Assembly: GCA_019703815.1 (NCBI GenBank)
Contig: AP023052.1
Location: forward strand, 930,001-994,000
Direction: 5' to 3'
DNA: 64,000 bases
DNA from: Thaumasiovibrio occultus
GTDB taxonomy: Bacteria; Pseudomonadota; Gammaproteobacteria; Enterobacterales; Vibrionaceae
Part shown: piece by piece, positions 8,354 to 17,114 of the stretch
Layout of the letters: each line of letters opens with the position of its first letter
How positions within the stretch are numbered: the stretch's first letter is position 1
Made by a program: the position numbers and the translations under genes
The notes under the pieces: generated by a model
Seen by the model: the letters and a program-made list of their open reading frames with translations, nothing else
The model's database searches: none
What the model was told of the DNA's origin: nothing

Positions 8354-9640
8354 TTACATACCTACATCATCTTTGAACGATTTCATGCGTCGGAATTGCC
8401 ATACAGCGATCACAGACAGGAACATAAAGATCAGGATCGAAACCACCGACGCAATATGGTATTGCTGGAAGTCGAGAGTCAGTTTGTAGATCCAGGTGAT
8501 AAGGATGTCGGTATGGCCAGCATAACGGTAATCTGCGTTAATTGGGCCACCTTCGGTTAGCAGGAAGATTGCACCGAAGTTGTTGAAGTTATGGGCAAAA
8601 GTCATCACCAGTGACGGCGCAACTTGATGCAACACCATAGGTAGGGTGATTTCGAAGAACTGTTGGAACTTGCTGGCGCCGTCCACTTCACTCGCTTCGT
8701 ACAGATCTTCTGGAATGTTGGTCAGAGCGCCGGAAATCAACAGCATGAAATAAGGTGCTGATACCCAAACACTCACCAAAATAACCGTGATTTTGGCAAG
8801 GGTCGGATCGGTTAAAAACGGGATTGAATCGATGCCGATGTTGCCAAGTAGGGTATTGACGGGGCCTACGCCGTTAAGCAAAAGACGGAATACCAGCAAG
8901 CTGACGAACGCTGGGATCGCGTACGGCAAAATAAAGGTCACACGCCAGAACTTTTTGAACTTAATCTCTTTGTTTTCGACCGCCAGTGCCAGCAAGAAAC
9001 CGAAGCTGAACGTTGCAATCGTCACCAAGATAGCCCAAGTAACGGTCCACACGGCCACACCAAAGAAGGTGCCTGACCAGATGTTCATCTTGAATAGAGC
9101 GATGAAGTTACCAAAGCCTACCCAGTCCACCAAGTTACGTGGCGGGATATGGTTTGGTGCCGAGTAGTTGGTCATCGCTACCAATACGGTAATGATGATT
9201 GGTAAGAATACGAAGAAAATCGCCGCAAACGCTGCCGGGGTCAGCGCAATAAAGTGGAAGTGTTTTTCATAAAACTTCTTCAACTGTACGCCCAAGGTAC
9301 CCTCGGCAACGGTTGGGTATTTCGCGTCGTTGAGGTTGATCCAGTAGAACAGTGCAAACACCATTACTAGAATGGCTGCAATCACGCCTTCAACCAACAT
9401 AAAGACAGAGTTATCACCCTGAATAATGTCAAAGCCACGACGTTGTTGCGCCACTTCGCCTAACGTAATCAAGCCTTTCAGCGCAGACAAAAGGTCCATC
9501 GCGTTAAGCAAGAACAGCACCTGAACCGCTAAGAACAGGGCACCTTTAATGTATTCACCACGACGGAATTGGGTTCCGCCCATAATGGCGAGAGATAAAG
9601 GCGCGCTAGGCGCGCCTTGAGTAATGGTTTTTGATGTCAT
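8354..9640 (-). CDS. malF: Maltose/maltodextrin (or cyclodextrin) ABC transporter permease MalF
   Basis: The 428-residue permease has an N-terminal pair of membrane helices, then the six-helix core with the EAA loop EASEVDGASKFQQFFEITLPM. It is shorter than enteric MalF (about 514) because the large periplasmic P2 loop between helices 3 and 4 is missing; this is the CymF/GanP/MdxF type. Start chosen at the ATG preceded by GAGAG; the frame opens six bases earlier at a TTG. It lies 36 bases after malE and one base before malG. Without P2, docking to the binding protein must differ from the E. coli complex. Confidence 0.88.
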   Translation of the reverse strand: MTSKTITQGAPSAPLSLAIMGGTQFRRGEYIKGALFLAVQVLFLLNAMDLLSALKGLITLGEVAQQRRGFDIIQGDNSVFMLVEGVIAAILVMVFALFYWINLNDAKYPTVAEGTLGVQLKKFYEKHFHFIALTPAAFAAIFFVFLPIIITVLVAMTNYSAPNHIPPRNLVDWVGFGNFIALFKMNIWSGTFFGVAVWTVTWAILVTIATFSFGFLLALAVENKEIKFKKFWRVTFILPYAIPAFVSLLVFRLLLNGVGPVNTLLGNIGIDSIPFLTDPTLAKITVILVSVWVSAPYFMLLISGALTNIPEDLYEASEVDGASKFQQFFEITLPMVLHQVAPSLVMTFAHNFNNFGAIFLLTEGGPINADYRYAGHTDILITWIYKLTLDFQQYHIASVVSILIFMFLSVIAVWQFRRMKSFKDDVGM

Positions 9641-9676
9641 AGTCAAACTCTCAATGACGTAGAAGATTCAGATAGC

Positions 9677-10900
9677 TTACTTGCTTGATTGCATCTGAAT
9701 TTGCTGAGCAATAACGTTGTGTGCAGATTCTAGAGAAGCTTTCACATCACCGCCGTTATCCCAAATTTGAGATAGTGCGGCTTGCATTGGCTGCCATACG
9801 TAGCCCATTTCAGCAATACCTGGCATCGCATCGGCTTGTGCACCTTGCATTACCATTGCACGGATAAACTCGTTATCAGATTTGCTCAGCTCGTTCATCA
9901 CGTTGCGTACTGGTGGCACTGCGTTAGTCATTTCGTGGCGCTTCATTGCCATCTCATCAGTGGTGATGAAGTCAGCAAAAAGTTGCGCAGCACGTGGGTA
10001 TTCGGTGAAGCTTGACACACCCGCTAGACGTACAGTTTGGAACGTACGTAGCTCTTGGCCTTTAAAAGATGGCATCGCTTGCATGCCCAGATTCACACCT
10101 GAGTTTTGCAGACCTGCCAGCGCCCATGGGCCGTCAACCAATGCCGCCACTTTACCTTCTGCAAATAGACCGCGACGAACCTGCGGGTTACGCACGTCAG
10201 CCGAGTTCGCATCAACATACGGTTTTAGCTCAAGCATGGCTTGCACGCCTTTCACCGCGAAATCGCTCGCCAGACCGATATCTTGTGGGTTGGTGCCGTT
10301 GTTACCGAACTCGTAGCCGCCAAATAGCGAGACGAACATACGTGAATCGTAGAAGTTTTGGATATCCCACAGCATGCCGTATTTGTTTTCTTCGGCATTT
10401 GAAAAGTCTTGGCTGAAAGTGATCATATCTTCAACAGTCGCTACACCTTCAGGTAGTAGATCTTTGTTGTAGTACATGATTTTGGTGTTGAACATTACTG
10501 GGAAGCCGTACATGACGCCTTGCGCATCTTTTGCTGCGTTGATCGCGCCTTGGGTGAATTCGGCTTCGATGCGATCAGAGCTCACTAAGTTCTCCATAAG
10601 AACACCAGCGGCAAGGGCGGCACCTAGAAGATCGTGTTCGAATTCCACCACGTCACCGACTTTCGCGCTGCCGCCGTCTTGGATAAGACGTTTGATGGTA
10701 TCCATTGGTGGAACTGCATTAACGGTAACTGGGACGTTGAACTCACGGCTGAACTCGCCAGCAGCATATTCCATAAACTCAGTGTGGGCACCACGGTCAG
10801 TCCAGATAAGCAGAGATGCACCGTCTTCTGGCTGGATGTCCATTTGAGCATGTGCAGGTAGGGCTGCCGCAAGCATCAGAGCTAAGAGTGTCTTTTTCAT
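9677..10900 (-). CDS. malE: Periplasmic maltose/maltodextrin-binding protein
   Basis: The 407-residue precursor starts with a clear signal peptide (MKKTLLALMLAAALPAHAQ). It is a family-1 solute-binding protein: LLIWTDRGAHTEFMEYAAGEF, the VEFEHDLLGAALAAG segment and GFPVMFNTKIMYYNKDLL near residues 125-145. It captures maltodextrins or cyclodextrins and hands them to MalFG. The MKK start has AGGATG nine bases upstream; a longer reading would add an unlikely basic extension that crosses the operator and promoter. It is the first gene of the leftward operon, under the palindromic operator at 10927-10945. Confidence 0.88.
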   Translation of the reverse strand: MKKTLLALMLAAALPAHAQMDIQPEDGASLLIWTDRGAHTEFMEYAAGEFSREFNVPVTVNAVPPMDTIKRLIQDGGSAKVGDVVEFEHDLLGAALAAGVLMENLVSSDRIEAEFTQGAINAAKDAQGVMYGFPVMFNTKIMYYNKDLLPEGVATVEDMITFSQDFSNAEENKYGMLWDIQNFYDSRMFVSLFGGYEFGNNGTNPQDIGLASDFAVKGVQAMLELKPYVDANSADVRNPQVRRGLFAEGKVAALVDGPWALAGLQNSGVNLGMQAMPSFKGQELRTFQTVRLAGVSSFTEYPRAAQLFADFITTDEMAMKRHEMTNAVPPVRNVMNELSKSDNEFIRAMVMQGAQADAMPGIAEMGYVWQPMQAALSQIWDNGGDVKASLESAHNVIAQQIQMQSSK

Positions 10901-10926
10901 TATTTGCATCCTGATTTGTTTTATTG

Positions 10927-10945
10927 GTAGTACGCCCCGTACTAC
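10927..10945. promoter_or_regulatory. Proposed TrmB-family operator in the malE leader
   Basis: GTAGTACGCCCCGTACTAC is a perfect inverted repeat (8-bp arms, 3-base centre). It begins at the predicted malE transcription start and ends 27 bases before the start codon, a classic repressor position. The arrangement AGTAC-N5-GTACT resembles known TrmB boxes of the TACT-N-AGTA kind. A near copy lies at 11215-11233. Confidence 0.7.
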
Positions 10946-10952
10946 TCTACGA

Positions 10953-10980
10953 ACTTTACCCTTATTTATAGGAGGGTCAA
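10953..10980 (-). promoter_or_regulatory. Predicted malE promoter
   Basis: On the minus strand TTGACC (10975-10980) is followed after 16 bases by TAAAGT (10953-10958). The start would fall near 10945, right at the edge of the palindromic operator. Confidence 0.5.
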
Positions 10981-11151
10981 GAAGATAAAAAGCCATGGTG
11001 CTCAGAGTGTGAACTAGGGCAAAAAATTACCAATAGTATGATTTAGGCGTATATTTATAGGATTTTTAAGGCATTTTTAAAATATTATTTGGCAGGTAGT
11101 GTTTTTTAAGAATGACCAATGAGATTTAGATCATGTTCCTTGCCAATTTAG

Positions 11152-11167
11152 TGTGAGTTAAATCACG
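11152..11167. promoter_or_regulatory. CRP-binding site in the mal divergent region
   Basis: TGTGA-N6-TCACG differs by one base from the CRP core consensus TGTGA-N6-TCACA. Its centre lies about 60 bases before a likely porin transcription start near 11220, a class I spacing. A weaker copy, TGAGA-N6-TCATG, lies at 11120-11135. Catabolite activation of the porin-malK-malPQ operon, and perhaps of malE, is the natural reading. Confidence 0.7.
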
Positions 11168-11214
11168 CTTGATGATAGTGACTATTTTATTAATTTCGGC
11201 TTTCACTTACTTTA

Positions 11215-11233
11215 GTCGTACGCCCTGTACTAC
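11215..11233. promoter_or_regulatory. Proposed TrmB-family operator in front of the porin gene
   Basis: GTCGTACGCCCTGTACTAC matches the malE operator at 17 of 19 positions. It overlaps the predicted start of the rightward transcript and precedes the porin ATG by 47 bases. The pair of sites, one per divergent operon, points to one repressor or activator controlling both. Confidence 0.7.
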
Positions 11234-11280
11234 CCAATGACACAAAAATTAAAAAACTTCATTTCTAGGACTGAAAGAAA

Positions 11281-12279
11281 ATGAAAAAGTCACTTTTGTC
11301 GGTATTTATCGTTAACGCTCTTGCTTCTGGTTACGCCATGGCAGAGGAAACACAGGGCGACCTGACTCTACTTAATCGCATGACTGATGTAAGCGGCCAT
11401 GTGGGTATGTTCTTCGAGAACGAATCAAAAGAAATCTTCAACGCGAAAGGTGAGCTAGACGGTCGTAACGAGTACAGCGAACATAGCTTGATCGATGGCT
11501 TCCTTAATTTCAAGCAGTTACCTGTGAACGTCAATTACTCTATCAAAGAGATAGAAAATCGTTGGATTAATCCAAATGGTACACGTAACAACAGCTACTC
11601 AAGTATGCGCTATGCACTTAATGGCCGTTATCGAGTACCCCTGGGCAATGGTTTCCAGACTGGTCTCGGCTACCGTAATGAGATTGATCGTGGTCATGCT
11701 TATACCGTATCAGGCCAAGAAGGTGATAAAACCAAAGATCAACATCAAGTTTACACTTGGCTAAGTTACTGGAATAACGAACACAAGGCAGGTTTCTATT
11801 CGCAGTTTAGTTATGGTATTCAAAATCAAACGAACACTAACTCAAATAACGAATGGCGAGATGCAGACGCGAGTTATTGGAAGTTCCAAATTAAGCCATA
11901 TATGAACATCGGTAAGTTCTTTATTGGTCTTGAGTACTACTACGAAGATAAGCAAACCGATGGTATATCAGGGCAACTAATTCAAGAGTTTAACGAGTGG
12001 TACTTAGAGCCAGAAATCGCTTATCGAACTGATTTTGGTGGACGTTTCTTCGTTAAACATCGTGTAGCAGAAAAAACAATCCAACATACGGATCTAGATT
12101 GGGGTCATGACTATTTTGCAACGGTGAATAAAACCACCTTAGGTTATCAACAAAACTTAGGCGATTGGAGTATGGCCGCAGAGGTTGAATTATTTGACCA
12201 AGAACAAGACAACCACGGCATTCACTTTAACTCGGAAGAGTCCGACAAGATCAAACTAATGGCGCACTACCGTTTCTAA
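11281..12279 (+). CDS. Outer-membrane porin of the OmpG/CymA type, maltodextrin or cyclodextrin uptake
   Basis: A 332-residue precursor with a signal peptide ending at AMA-EE. The mature part is made of alternating amphipathic strands rich in Tyr and Trp with charged loops. It ends in HYRF, the terminal-Phe signal used by the BAM machinery. Length and pattern fit monomeric 14-stranded porins such as OmpG and the cyclodextrin channel CymA, rather than the larger trimeric LamB. It is the first gene of a rightward operon with an LpxD-like gene, malK, malP and malQ. The context suggests diffusion of bulky or cyclic maltooligosaccharides. Sequence alone does not separate OmpG from CymA. Confidence 0.75.
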   Translation: MKKSLLSVFIVNALASGYAMAEETQGDLTLLNRMTDVSGHVGMFFENESKEIFNAKGELDGRNEYSEHSLIDGFLNFKQLPVNVNYSIKEIENRWINPNGTRNNSYSSMRYALNGRYRVPLGNGFQTGLGYRNEIDRGHAYTVSGQEGDKTKDQHQVYTWLSYWNNEHKAGFYSQFSYGIQNQTNTNSNNEWRDADASYWKFQIKPYMNIGKFFIGLEYYYEDKQTDGISGQLIQEFNEWYLEPEIAYRTDFGGRFFVKHRVAEKTIQHTDLDWGHDYFATVNKTTLGYQQNLGDWSMAAEVELFDQEQDNHGIHFNSEESDKIKLMAHYRF

Positions 12280-12303
12280 GGCGCTATTACTAGGAAAGCA
12301 AGC

Positions 12304-13368
12304 ATGTTTACAGTCTTAGAAGTTGCAAAATGGATGAATGGGGAAGTGCTAGGGGATGGCACACAAACCTTGCACCGTATTGTTGAGCTGACGGATCCCA
12401 CACCAGGCGGTTTAGCGATTGTTCGCCAACCGGCGGATGTGAAAAATGTCGCAGCGAGCAAAGCGGATGCGATTATTGGCCCTGAGTCCATTGCTTCTAA
12501 GACTCAAGCAACGGTGATTGCGGTGAAATCGGTTGATGTGGCCGCAATTAATCGCTTGCTGACCTGGTATAAGGTCAATACCTACCGTTTAGATGATCAG
12601 GGAAATACTTCGTCAAACCCAGATGTCTATATCGGTAAACATACCACTATTGGTGAAGGCTGTTATTTTATGCCGGGTGTTCGCATTATGAATGGCGTCA
12701 CCATTGGTAAGAATGTGGCTATTCATGCCAACACAGTGATCAAAGAAGGCACCGTGATTGGTGATAACGTGACTATCGACTCGAACTGCTCGATAGGTAA
12801 CTACAGTTTTGAATACTTGAACGATGCAAAAGGACGTTATGTGCGTCTGGAAAGTATCGGGCGAGTAATTATTGGTGATGATGTCGAAATTGGCGCGAAT
12901 AACACCATTGATCGCGGCACCATAGGGAATACCGTGATCGGCGAAGGCACCAAAATTGACAACCATGTGCAAATTGGCCACGACGTGAAAATAGGTAAAC
13001 ATTGCCTGTTGATCTCTCAAGTCGGGATTGCCGGTTGGACGACACTGGAAGATCGGGTGATTGTCCACGGCCAAGCCGGCCTAGCCGGTGGGTTAACTAT
13101 CGGTCGCGGTACCTTAATCAAAGGCCAAGCTGGCGTCACACGTTCATGCCCTGCAGGCAGCGTATTGACCGGCTACCCCGCTCGCGAGCATCGTGAATTT
13201 CTTCGCATGATGGGCGCGCTGAAAAAGCTCTCCCAACGCGACACTTCCTCTAAAGCAACGGTCTCCCAAACTGACACACACTCAGCGCAAGAATCTGCCT
13301 TAGCGGCTCAAGATGCAGCAGCGTCACCAAAAAACGTATTTTCAAGAATTAAACAGCTTCTGCGCTAA
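12304..13368 (+). CDS. LpxD-like acyltransferase paralogue inside the mal operon
   Basis: The 354-residue protein has an N-terminal LpxD uridine-binding-like domain (1-100) and then a left-handed beta-helix of hexapeptide repeats (about 105-290: IGKHTTIGEG, IGDNVTIDSN, IGEGTKIDNHVQIGHDVKIG). The His of the last motif occupies the place of the catalytic His in LpxD. True LpxD adds 3-hydroxyacyl chains to UDP-3-O-acylglucosamine in lipid A synthesis and sits beside lpxA and fabZ. This copy stands alone between the porin and malK, 25 bases after the porin stop. The C-terminus has a Ser/Ala/Gln-rich tail (310-345). It may be a second LpxD or may acylate another sugar nucleotide; substrate unknown. 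Confidence 0.75.
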   Translation: MFTVLEVAKWMNGEVLGDGTQTLHRIVELTDPTPGGLAIVRQPADVKNVAASKADAIIGPESIASKTQATVIAVKSVDVAAINRLLTWYKVNTYRLDDQGNTSSNPDVYIGKHTTIGEGCYFMPGVRIMNGVTIGKNVAIHANTVIKEGTVIGDNVTIDSNCSIGNYSFEYLNDAKGRYVRLESIGRVIIGDDVEIGANNTIDRGTIGNTVIGEGTKIDNHVQIGHDVKIGKHCLLISQVGIAGWTTLEDRVIVHGQAGLAGGLTIGRGTLIKGQAGVTRSCPAGSVLTGYPAREHREFLRMMGALKKLSQRDTSSKATVSQTDTHSAQESALAAQDAAASPKNVFSRIKQLLR

Positions 13369-13403
13369 GCAGCGCAAAGATCTAAAAGGTTGTGGAGTCC
13401 AAC

Positions 13404-14525
13404 ATGGCAAACGTAACACTGCGTGCGGTTGAGAAAGAATACGACAACGGATTTAAAGCCGTTCACGGTATCGACCTCGATATTAAAGAAGGCGAGTTCA
13501 TGGTTTTTGTCGGGCCATCAGGCTGCGCCAAGTCAACCACACTGCGTATGATCGCAGGTCTGGAAAGTATCACCAGCGGTGAAATCCAGATTGGTGGCCG
13601 TGTTGTGAACGATCTGCCACCGAAAGATCGCGGTATCGCGATGGTGTTCCAGAACTACGCGCTCTACCCACACAAAACCGTGTTCGACAACATGGCATTT
13701 GCGCTAAAAATGGCGAAAGTGCCAAAAGATGAAATCAAGCAACGTGTATTGGAAGCGGCAGAAAAGCTCGAAATTACTGAGCTGTTGGATCGTAAACCGA
13801 AAGAAATGTCCGGTGGTCAACGCCAACGTGTGGCTGTAGGCCGCGCTATCGTGCGTAAACCGGATGTGTTCTTGTTCGACGAACCGCTATCAAACCTTGA
13901 TGCCAAATTGCGTGTTTCGATGCGCGTGAAAATCGCCCAGCTGCACCAAAGCCTGAAAGAAGAAGGCAATCCAGCAACCATGATTTACGTCACCCACGAT
14001 CAGACTGAAGCGCTGACCCTAGGCGATCGTATCTGCGTGCTGAGCAAAGGTGAGATCATGCAGGTCGACACCCCATCGAACCTGTACTGCTACCCGGCAA
14101 ACAAATTTGTTGCGGGCTTTATTGGCTCTCCATCGATGAACTTGTTTGATACGGTATTAAAACAAGATGGCGACAATATCTTTGTGGAATTAGCGCCAGG
14201 CTCACGTTTACATATTCCGGTCGAAAAACAGCAAAGCCTTGCAAACCATATTAATAAGAAAGTGTGTTTCGGGATCCGACCTGAACATATTTCTCTCGCC
14301 AACGAAGGCGACAAAATTAATACCATCGAAGGTAAGCTGACTGTTGTGGAAAATATGGGTAATGAGAAATACCTCCACTTCCGTGTTGGCGCAAATATTA
14401 TCGTAGCGCGCGTTAGCGACATGACGATTTCGACCCATGATATTGGTAAGAACTTTGTATTTAATTTCGATACGTCGTTCTGCCATATCTTTGATGGTGA
14501 AACCGAACAAAACATTACACTCTAA
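13404..14525 (+). CDS. malK: ATPase subunit of the maltodextrin ABC transporter
   Basis: The 373-residue protein has Walker [10 protein letters not shown], the Q-loop, signature MSGGQRQRV, Walker [13 protein letters not shown] and the H-loop YVTHD, followed by the C-terminal OB-fold regulatory domain of MalK/UgpC ([10 protein letters not shown]). Note Ala in place of the common Gly in the P-loop (GCAKST). This is also seen in bacterial sugar ATPases. It energises MalFG, encoded on the opposite strand. Start chosen at MANVTL with GGAG upstream; the frame opens at a GTG four codons earlier. In the E. coli MalK the C-terminal part also binds MalT; no malT is seen here. Confidence 0.92.
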   Translation: MANVTLRAVEKEYDNGFKAVHGIDLDIKEGEFMVFVGPSGCAKSTTLRMIAGLESITSGEIQIGGRVVNDLPPKDRGIAMVFQNYALYPHKTVFDNMAFALKMAKVPKDEIKQRVLEAAEKLEITELLDRKPKEMSGGQRQRVAVGRAIVRKPDVFLFDEPLSNLDAKLRVSMRVKIAQLHQSLKEEGNPATMIYVTHDQTEALTLGDRICVLSKGEIMQVDTPSNLYCYPANKFVAGFIGSPSMNLFDTVLKQDGDNIFVELAPGSRLHIPVEKQQSLANHINKKVCFGIRPEHISLANEGDKINTIEGKLTVVENMGNEKYLHFRVGANIIVARVSDMTISTHDIGKNFVFNFDTSFCHIFDGETEQNITL

Positions 14526-14559
14526 TAAAACACACACACTCAGAATCACTTCCTAATGA

Positions 14560-14575
14560 CCTGCCTTCGGGCAGG
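14560..14575 (+). other. UUCG-capped hairpin between malK and malP
   Basis: CCTGCC-TTCG-GGCAGG forms a very stable tetraloop hairpin with no T-run, 35 bases past the malK stop. It is likely an mRNA processing or stability element within the operon. Confidence 0.55.
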
Positions 14576-14613
14576 CCAGCGGGTCGGTCTACGCTCTAAA
14601 CAAGGACAACAAT

Positions 14614-17067
14614 ATGTCTGCTACTGCTAAAACATTCGATAAAGCTGCATTTCAGCACACCGTTTTACAACATTTGCGCGCGACCTATGCGGCGACCCCT
14701 GAGACGGCGACTGCACGTCAGTGGTACTTGGCGATGGGTAAAGCGCTGGCTGAAATTTCAACCGGTAACCTGCTAGACACCGAGCAGCAGCTGAACGACG
14801 AGAAGCGTCGTCGTGTGAACTATCTATCGATGGAGTTTTTGATCGGCCGTTTGACCGGTAACAACCTGATCAGCCTTGGTCTGTACGATGCAGTGACCGA
14901 TGCCATGGCAGCATTGGGTCAAAACTTGACCGATCTATTGGAAGAAGAGCGCGATCCGGCGTTGGGTAACGGCGGTCTTGGCCGTTTGGCCGCATGTTTC
15001 ATGGACTCGCTAGCAGCACAAGAATTTCCAGCCGTTGGTTATGGCCTGCACTACGAGTACGGTTTGTTCCGTCAGTCGTTTGTTGATGGTCGCCAAGTCG
15101 AGGCGCCTGACGCATGGCGTGGTAACGAAGGTTACCCGTGGGAAGTGCTGCGTCCTGAACTGACCCAGCGCGTTGGTCTATATGGTCACGTTGAAGCGTA
15201 CACGGATGAGCATGGTCACAACCGTCGCCGTTGGGTAGCGGGCATGCAGGTTGAAGGTTTGGCGTGGGATCTGCCAATCGTCGGTTACGACAACAACAGC
15301 GTTTACCCACTGCGTTTGTGGGAATGTCGCGCGCCTGCGCCATTTAACCTGGCGAAATTCAATGACGGCGATTACGTTGGTGCGCAATACGCCGCAATCG
15401 ACGCGGGTAACGTGACCCAAATTCTGTACCCGAACGACAACCACGATCAGGGTAAAGAGCTGCGTCTTACTCAGCAGTACTTCCACTGTGCGTGTTCTAT
15501 CGCCGATATTCTGCGTCGCCACTTAGGCAACAGCAACGCACTGAGCGATTTAAGCAAATTAGAAACCATCCAGCTAAACGATACACATCCAACGATCGCC
15601 ATTCCTGAACTGATGCGTGTGTTGTTGGACGAGTTCAATATGAGCTGGGATGACGCATGGGCGATCAGCAGCAAGACCTTTGCTTACACCAACCACACCT
15701 TGCTGCCAGAAGCACTGGAGTTGTGGAGTGAAGCATTGATGACACGTCTGCTGCCACGTCACATGGAAATTATCTTCGAAATCAACCACCGCCTAATGCA
15801 GCAAGTTGAAGCGAAATGGCCAGGTGACGATGCGAAGAAAGCCAAACTCTCCATTATCCAAGAAGGCGCTAACCGCATGGTTCGCATGGGCAACCTGTGT
15901 GTAGCGAGTTCTTATGCAGTGAATGGCGTTGCAGCTCTGCACTCTGATCTTGTGAAACGAGATCTGTTCCCTGAGTTCAACGAACTGTTCCCGGGCCGCC
16001 TACAAAACGTGACGAACGGTATTACTCCTCGCCGTTGGTTGAAGTTCTGTAACCCAGGTCTGTCTGCACTGGTTAGCGAAGTCGTGGGCGAAGATTGGCC
16101 GCTTCACCTCGATAAGCTAAGCCAACTTGCTGACTTCGCTGATGATAACGCGTTCCAACAACGCTTTATGACCATCAAGAAAGAAAACAAACAGCGTCTT
16201 GCTGATTGGGTCAGCACCCACATGGGCATTGAAGTCGACACTAATGCGATCTTTGATATCCAAATCAAGCGTATGCACGAATACAAGCGTCAGCACATGA
16301 ACCTGCTGCACATCTTGTCGCTGTATCACCGTCTGACGACAGATCCATCGTTCGACATGCACCCACGTGTGTTCTTCTTTGGTTCAAAAGCGGCACCGGG
16401 CTACGCGCTAGCGAAAGAGTTCATCTTTGCTATCAACAAAGTGGCAGAGAAAGTGAATAACGACCCACGTCTTGGCGGCAAGCTAAAAGTGGTCTTCCTA
16501 CCGGATTACCGCGTGAGCTTGGCTGAAATTTTGTTCCCAGCGGCGGATGTGTCTGAGCAGATCTCTACCGCAGGTAAAGAAGCATCCGGTACCGGCAACA
16601 TGAAGTTTGCACTGAACGGCGCATTGACCATCGGCACGATGGACGGTGCCAACGTTGAGATCCGTGAAGAAGTAGGCGACGACAACATCTTTATCTTCGG
16701 TTTAGAAGTGGATGAAGTGATGGCTCTGCTAGAGAAAGGTTACCACCCACGCGAGTACTACGAGAATGATGCACTGCTAAAAGCGTCTATCGATCTGCTT
16801 GCGGGTGATGAGTTCACACCGGGCCAACACGGCCTGCTGGCAGGCATTCGCGACAACTTATTGGACGGTGGCGATCCGTACTTGGTACTGGCGGACTTCG
16901 CCGACTACGTGAAAGCGCACGAGCGTATCGATGCTGCTTACCGCGACCAAGCGAACTGGGCCAAGATGGCAATCAAGAACAGCGCCCTGGTCGGCAAGTT
17001 CAGCTCAGACCGCAGTATCCGCGACTACGTCAACAACATCTGGAAACTGGAAGCGGTTAAGCGCTAA
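14614..17067 (+). CDS. malP: Maltodextrin/glycogen phosphorylase
   Basis: An 817-residue member of the alpha-glucan phosphorylase family, which uses pyridoxal phosphate to split maltodextrins with phosphate into glucose-1-phosphate. Visible landmarks: RDPALGNGGLGRLAACFMDS in the N-terminal half, FFGSKAAPGYALAK, and the PLP-lysine region EASGTGNMKFALNGALTIGT with GTMDGANVEI. AAGGACA precedes the ATG. It follows malK and precedes malQ. The 817-residue length equals Vibrio MalP proteins. In this operon it is the step that feeds imported maltodextrins into glycolysis. Confidence 0.93.
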   Translation: MSATAKTFDKAAFQHTVLQHLRATYAATPETATARQWYLAMGKALAEISTGNLLDTEQQLNDEKRRRVNYLSMEFLIGRLTGNNLISLGLYDAVTDAMAALGQNLTDLLEEERDPALGNGGLGRLAACFMDSLAAQEFPAVGYGLHYEYGLFRQSFVDGRQVEAPDAWRGNEGYPWEVLRPELTQRVGLYGHVEAYTDEHGHNRRRWVAGMQVEGLAWDLPIVGYDNNSVYPLRLWECRAPAPFNLAKFNDGDYVGAQYAAIDAGNVTQILYPNDNHDQGKELRLTQQYFHCACSIADILRRHLGNSNALSDLSKLETIQLNDTHPTIAIPELMRVLLDEFNMSWDDAWAISSKTFAYTNHTLLPEALELWSEALMTRLLPRHMEIIFEINHRLMQQVEAKWPGDDAKKAKLSIIQEGANRMVRMGNLCVASSYAVNGVAALHSDLVKRDLFPEFNELFPGRLQNVTNGITPRRWLKFCNPGLSALVSEVVGEDWPLHLDKLSQLADFADDNAFQQRFMTIKKENKQRLADWVSTHMGIEVDTNAIFDIQIKRMHEYKRQHMNLLHILSLYHRLTTDPSFDMHPRVFFFGSKAAPGYALAKEFIFAINKVAEKVNNDPRLGGKLKVVFLPDYRVSLAEILFPAADVSEQISTAGKEASGTGNMKFALNGALTIGTMDGANVEIREEVGDDNIFIFGLEVDEVMALLEKGYHPREYYENDALLKASIDLLAGDEFTPGQHGLLAGIRDNLLDGGDPYLVLADFADYVKAHERIDAAYRDQANWAKMAIKNSALVGKFSSDRSIRDYVNNIWKLEAVKR

Positions 17068-17081
17068 TCCACATCCTGTCT

Positions 17082-17105
17082 GGCGGCTCAATGAGCCGCC
17101 TTTTT
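17082..17105 (+). terminator. Intrinsic terminator between malP and malQ
   Basis: Perfect 8-bp GC-rich stem GGCGGCTC/GAGCCGCC, 3-base loop, then five T residues. It ends just before the malQ Shine-Dalgarno GGAG (17106-17109), so it should lower malQ transcription relative to malP. Confidence 0.75.
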
Positions 17106-17114
17106 GGAGCATTT

